A DNA stretch of 12,795 nucleotides from Baffinella frigidus (taxonomy: Eukaryota; Cryptophyceae; Cryptomonadales; Baffinellaceae): contig MU648214.1 in the NCBI GenBank assembly GCA_026770585.1, positions 5,792-18,586 of the forward strand, given 5' to 3'. The notes below the pieces were generated by a model, which searched no databases, was not told where the DNA came from, and saw only the letters and a program-made list of their open reading frames with translations. Made by a program: the position numbers and the translations under genes. Below, piece after piece: positions 11,956-12,795 of this stretch. The first letter of the stretch is position 1; each line of letters begins with the position of its first letter.

Positions 11956-12687
11956 TTGCGACACACCCGCTGGCCGCCCACCGCAAACGAACTATCAACG
12001 ATCGTCATCACCACACCGACGCACCATTTGACCGGCAACGACCGCCGTTTTGACACCCCGCCACACCGGGACGCGCCCGAGCTGGAACCACCGAACCCTG
12101 ATGCACCGGGAATCTTGGATCCCGCAGCGGCAACCGCACCAACGCAGCGACCCGCAGCTCAGGACGTACGCACAACGTGCGGCGCCTTGCAGCCGGGGGA
12201 AGCCAACCAAACCGCTCAGGACGTCAGCACACCGTGCGGCGCCTTGAAGCAGGAGGGAGGCGACCAGCCCCAGGAGCAGCAATCCGCGCGTATGCAAGGA
12301 TCTACAGCACAGGACCCTTGCACACCGAGCGGGGCCCTGGAGCACCCGAAAATTGTTCCGAGCGCACTGCGGCAGGATGGAGGCTACCATTTTCCGGAGC
12401 AGCAATCCGCGCGCATGCAGGGATCAACAGCACCGGAAACTCGCACACCGTGCGATGTCCTGGTGCAACCGGGAATCGTTCCGAGCGCAACGGAGCGCCG
12501 CGCGCCGACGCGGGAATTGAAAGCTCTGGATCGCAGCCCACACCGGAATCCGCAGCAGCTCATGCCGATTCCGAAAAGGCAGCCAGGGCAGCGCAGCGAA
12601 CCTGAGAAAACCCCTACCACCGATCTCGAACAAAGGGCTGCCTTCCGAGATTTTCGTGCACGGCGCTACACCCAGAGCCAGCCCTGA
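11956..12687 (+). CDS. Repeat-built Pro/Gln/Ala-rich ORF; doubtful gene
   Basis: A frame of about 243 codons ends in TGA at 12685-12687. It opens at a non-ATG codon, and its first in-frame ATG is at 12292, so if real it must be an exon or a short protein. The predicted chain is low in hydrophobic residues and probably disordered. It is built on repeats: a TAQDV.TPCGAL motif recurs four times, and a 41-residue unit starting EQQSARMQGST occurs twice. The opposite strand is also open over much of the same stretch (11995-12405 and 12424-12723), which is expected of GC-rich repeats and weakens the case. No known family recognised. Confidence 0.25.
   Translation: MRHTRWPPTANELSTIVITTPTHHLTGNDRRFDTPPHRDAPELEPPNPDAPGILDPAAATAPTQRPAAQDVRTTCGALQPGEANQTAQDVSTPCGALKQEGGDQPQEQQSARMQGSTAQDPCTPSGALEHPKIVPSALRQDGGYHFPEQQSARMQGSTAPETRTPCDVLVQPGIVPSATERRAPTRELKALDRSPHRNPQQLMPIPKRQPGQRSEPEKTPTTDLEQRAAFRDFRARRYTQSQP
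12157..12496. repeat. Nested tandem repeats: 57-bp and 123-bp units
   Basis: The GCTCAGGACGT...GCGGCGCCTTG motif starts at 12157 and 12214 (57 bp apart). Related copies start near 12307 and 12430 (123 bp apart) within a larger unit marked by GAGCAGCAATCCGCGCG at 12274 and 12397. Both periods are multiples of three, so the frame is kept. Confidence 0.75.
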
Positions 12688-12795
12688 CCGCGCGCGAGTG
12701 TCGCAGTCAGCAGAGCGATACAAACTTCCACCTATTGAGATCCTCTCGATCGCCTCTCCTGCCGTGGTCAGAGCGTTGAGATCCTCTCGGTCGCC
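12688..12795. other. Window end with a 41-bp-period direct repeat
   Basis: TTGAGATCCTCTCGATCGCC at 12735-12754 recurs with one change at 12776-12795. The array may continue beyond the window. No gene seen. Confidence 0.6.

Noticed and set aside
11995-12405. Minus-strand Leu/Cys-rich ORF over the tandem repeats
   Set aside because: It arises from the same GC-rich repeats as the + strand frame and has no family features.

Overview
The window looks like nuclear DNA of a eukaryotic microbe, most likely an alga or related protist. The main gene is split by GT-AG introns, its protein has an N-terminal signal or anchor sequence, its domains mix eukaryotic and bacterial-type families, and three introns carry runs of CCCTAAA, the plant/alveolate-type telomere repeat. 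A chromerid or another photosynthetic alveolate or alga with TTTAGGG telomeres would fit. That is an inference; the species cannot be fixed from the sequence alone.

The centre of the window (1178-8697, + strand) reads as one very large gene of five exons: 1178-2731, 2819-3061, 3249-3290, 3582-6110 and 6220-8697. All four introns are phase 0. The predicted product is about 2,281 residues. In order it carries a signal/anchor segment, a GT31 beta-1,3-glycosyltransferase domain, a class I SAM methyltransferase, an FkbM-type methyltransferase, a GT11 (alpha-1,2-fucosyltransferase-type) domain, an HtrL/YibB-like domain, a sulfotransferase, a second HtrL/YibB-like domain and a GT8 (glycogenin-like) glycosyltransferase. 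Read together this suggests a single-chain secretory-pathway machine that builds, fucosylates, O-methylates and sulfates a glycan. Two opposite single-base frame changes inside the FkbM domain (near 3928 and near 4070) mean the gene is either damaged or misassembled there.

The introns are notable in themselves. Introns 1-3 contain degenerate (CCCTAAA/CCCTGAA)n stretches on the sense strand, ending at or close to the acceptor. The sequence just after each donor resembles the sequence just after the matching acceptor, most clearly in intron 3, which lies between perfect 15-bp direct repeats. This looks like recent intron gain with target duplication.

Upstream (1-1177) there is GC-rich flank and probable leader without a recognised gene. 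Downstream (8698-12795) the sequence is decayed and repeat-rich: a broken duplicate of part of the second HtrL/YibB domain (about 8830-8960), a short ORF with a signal-peptide-like start (9243-9530), a possible gag-like retroelement fragment interrupted by one in-frame TGA (10166-11101), a stretch with hairpins and a purine tract (11102-11955), and an ORF built on 57-bp and 123-bp tandem repeats (11956-12687). No tRNA, rRNA, CRISPR array or complete mobile element was seen.
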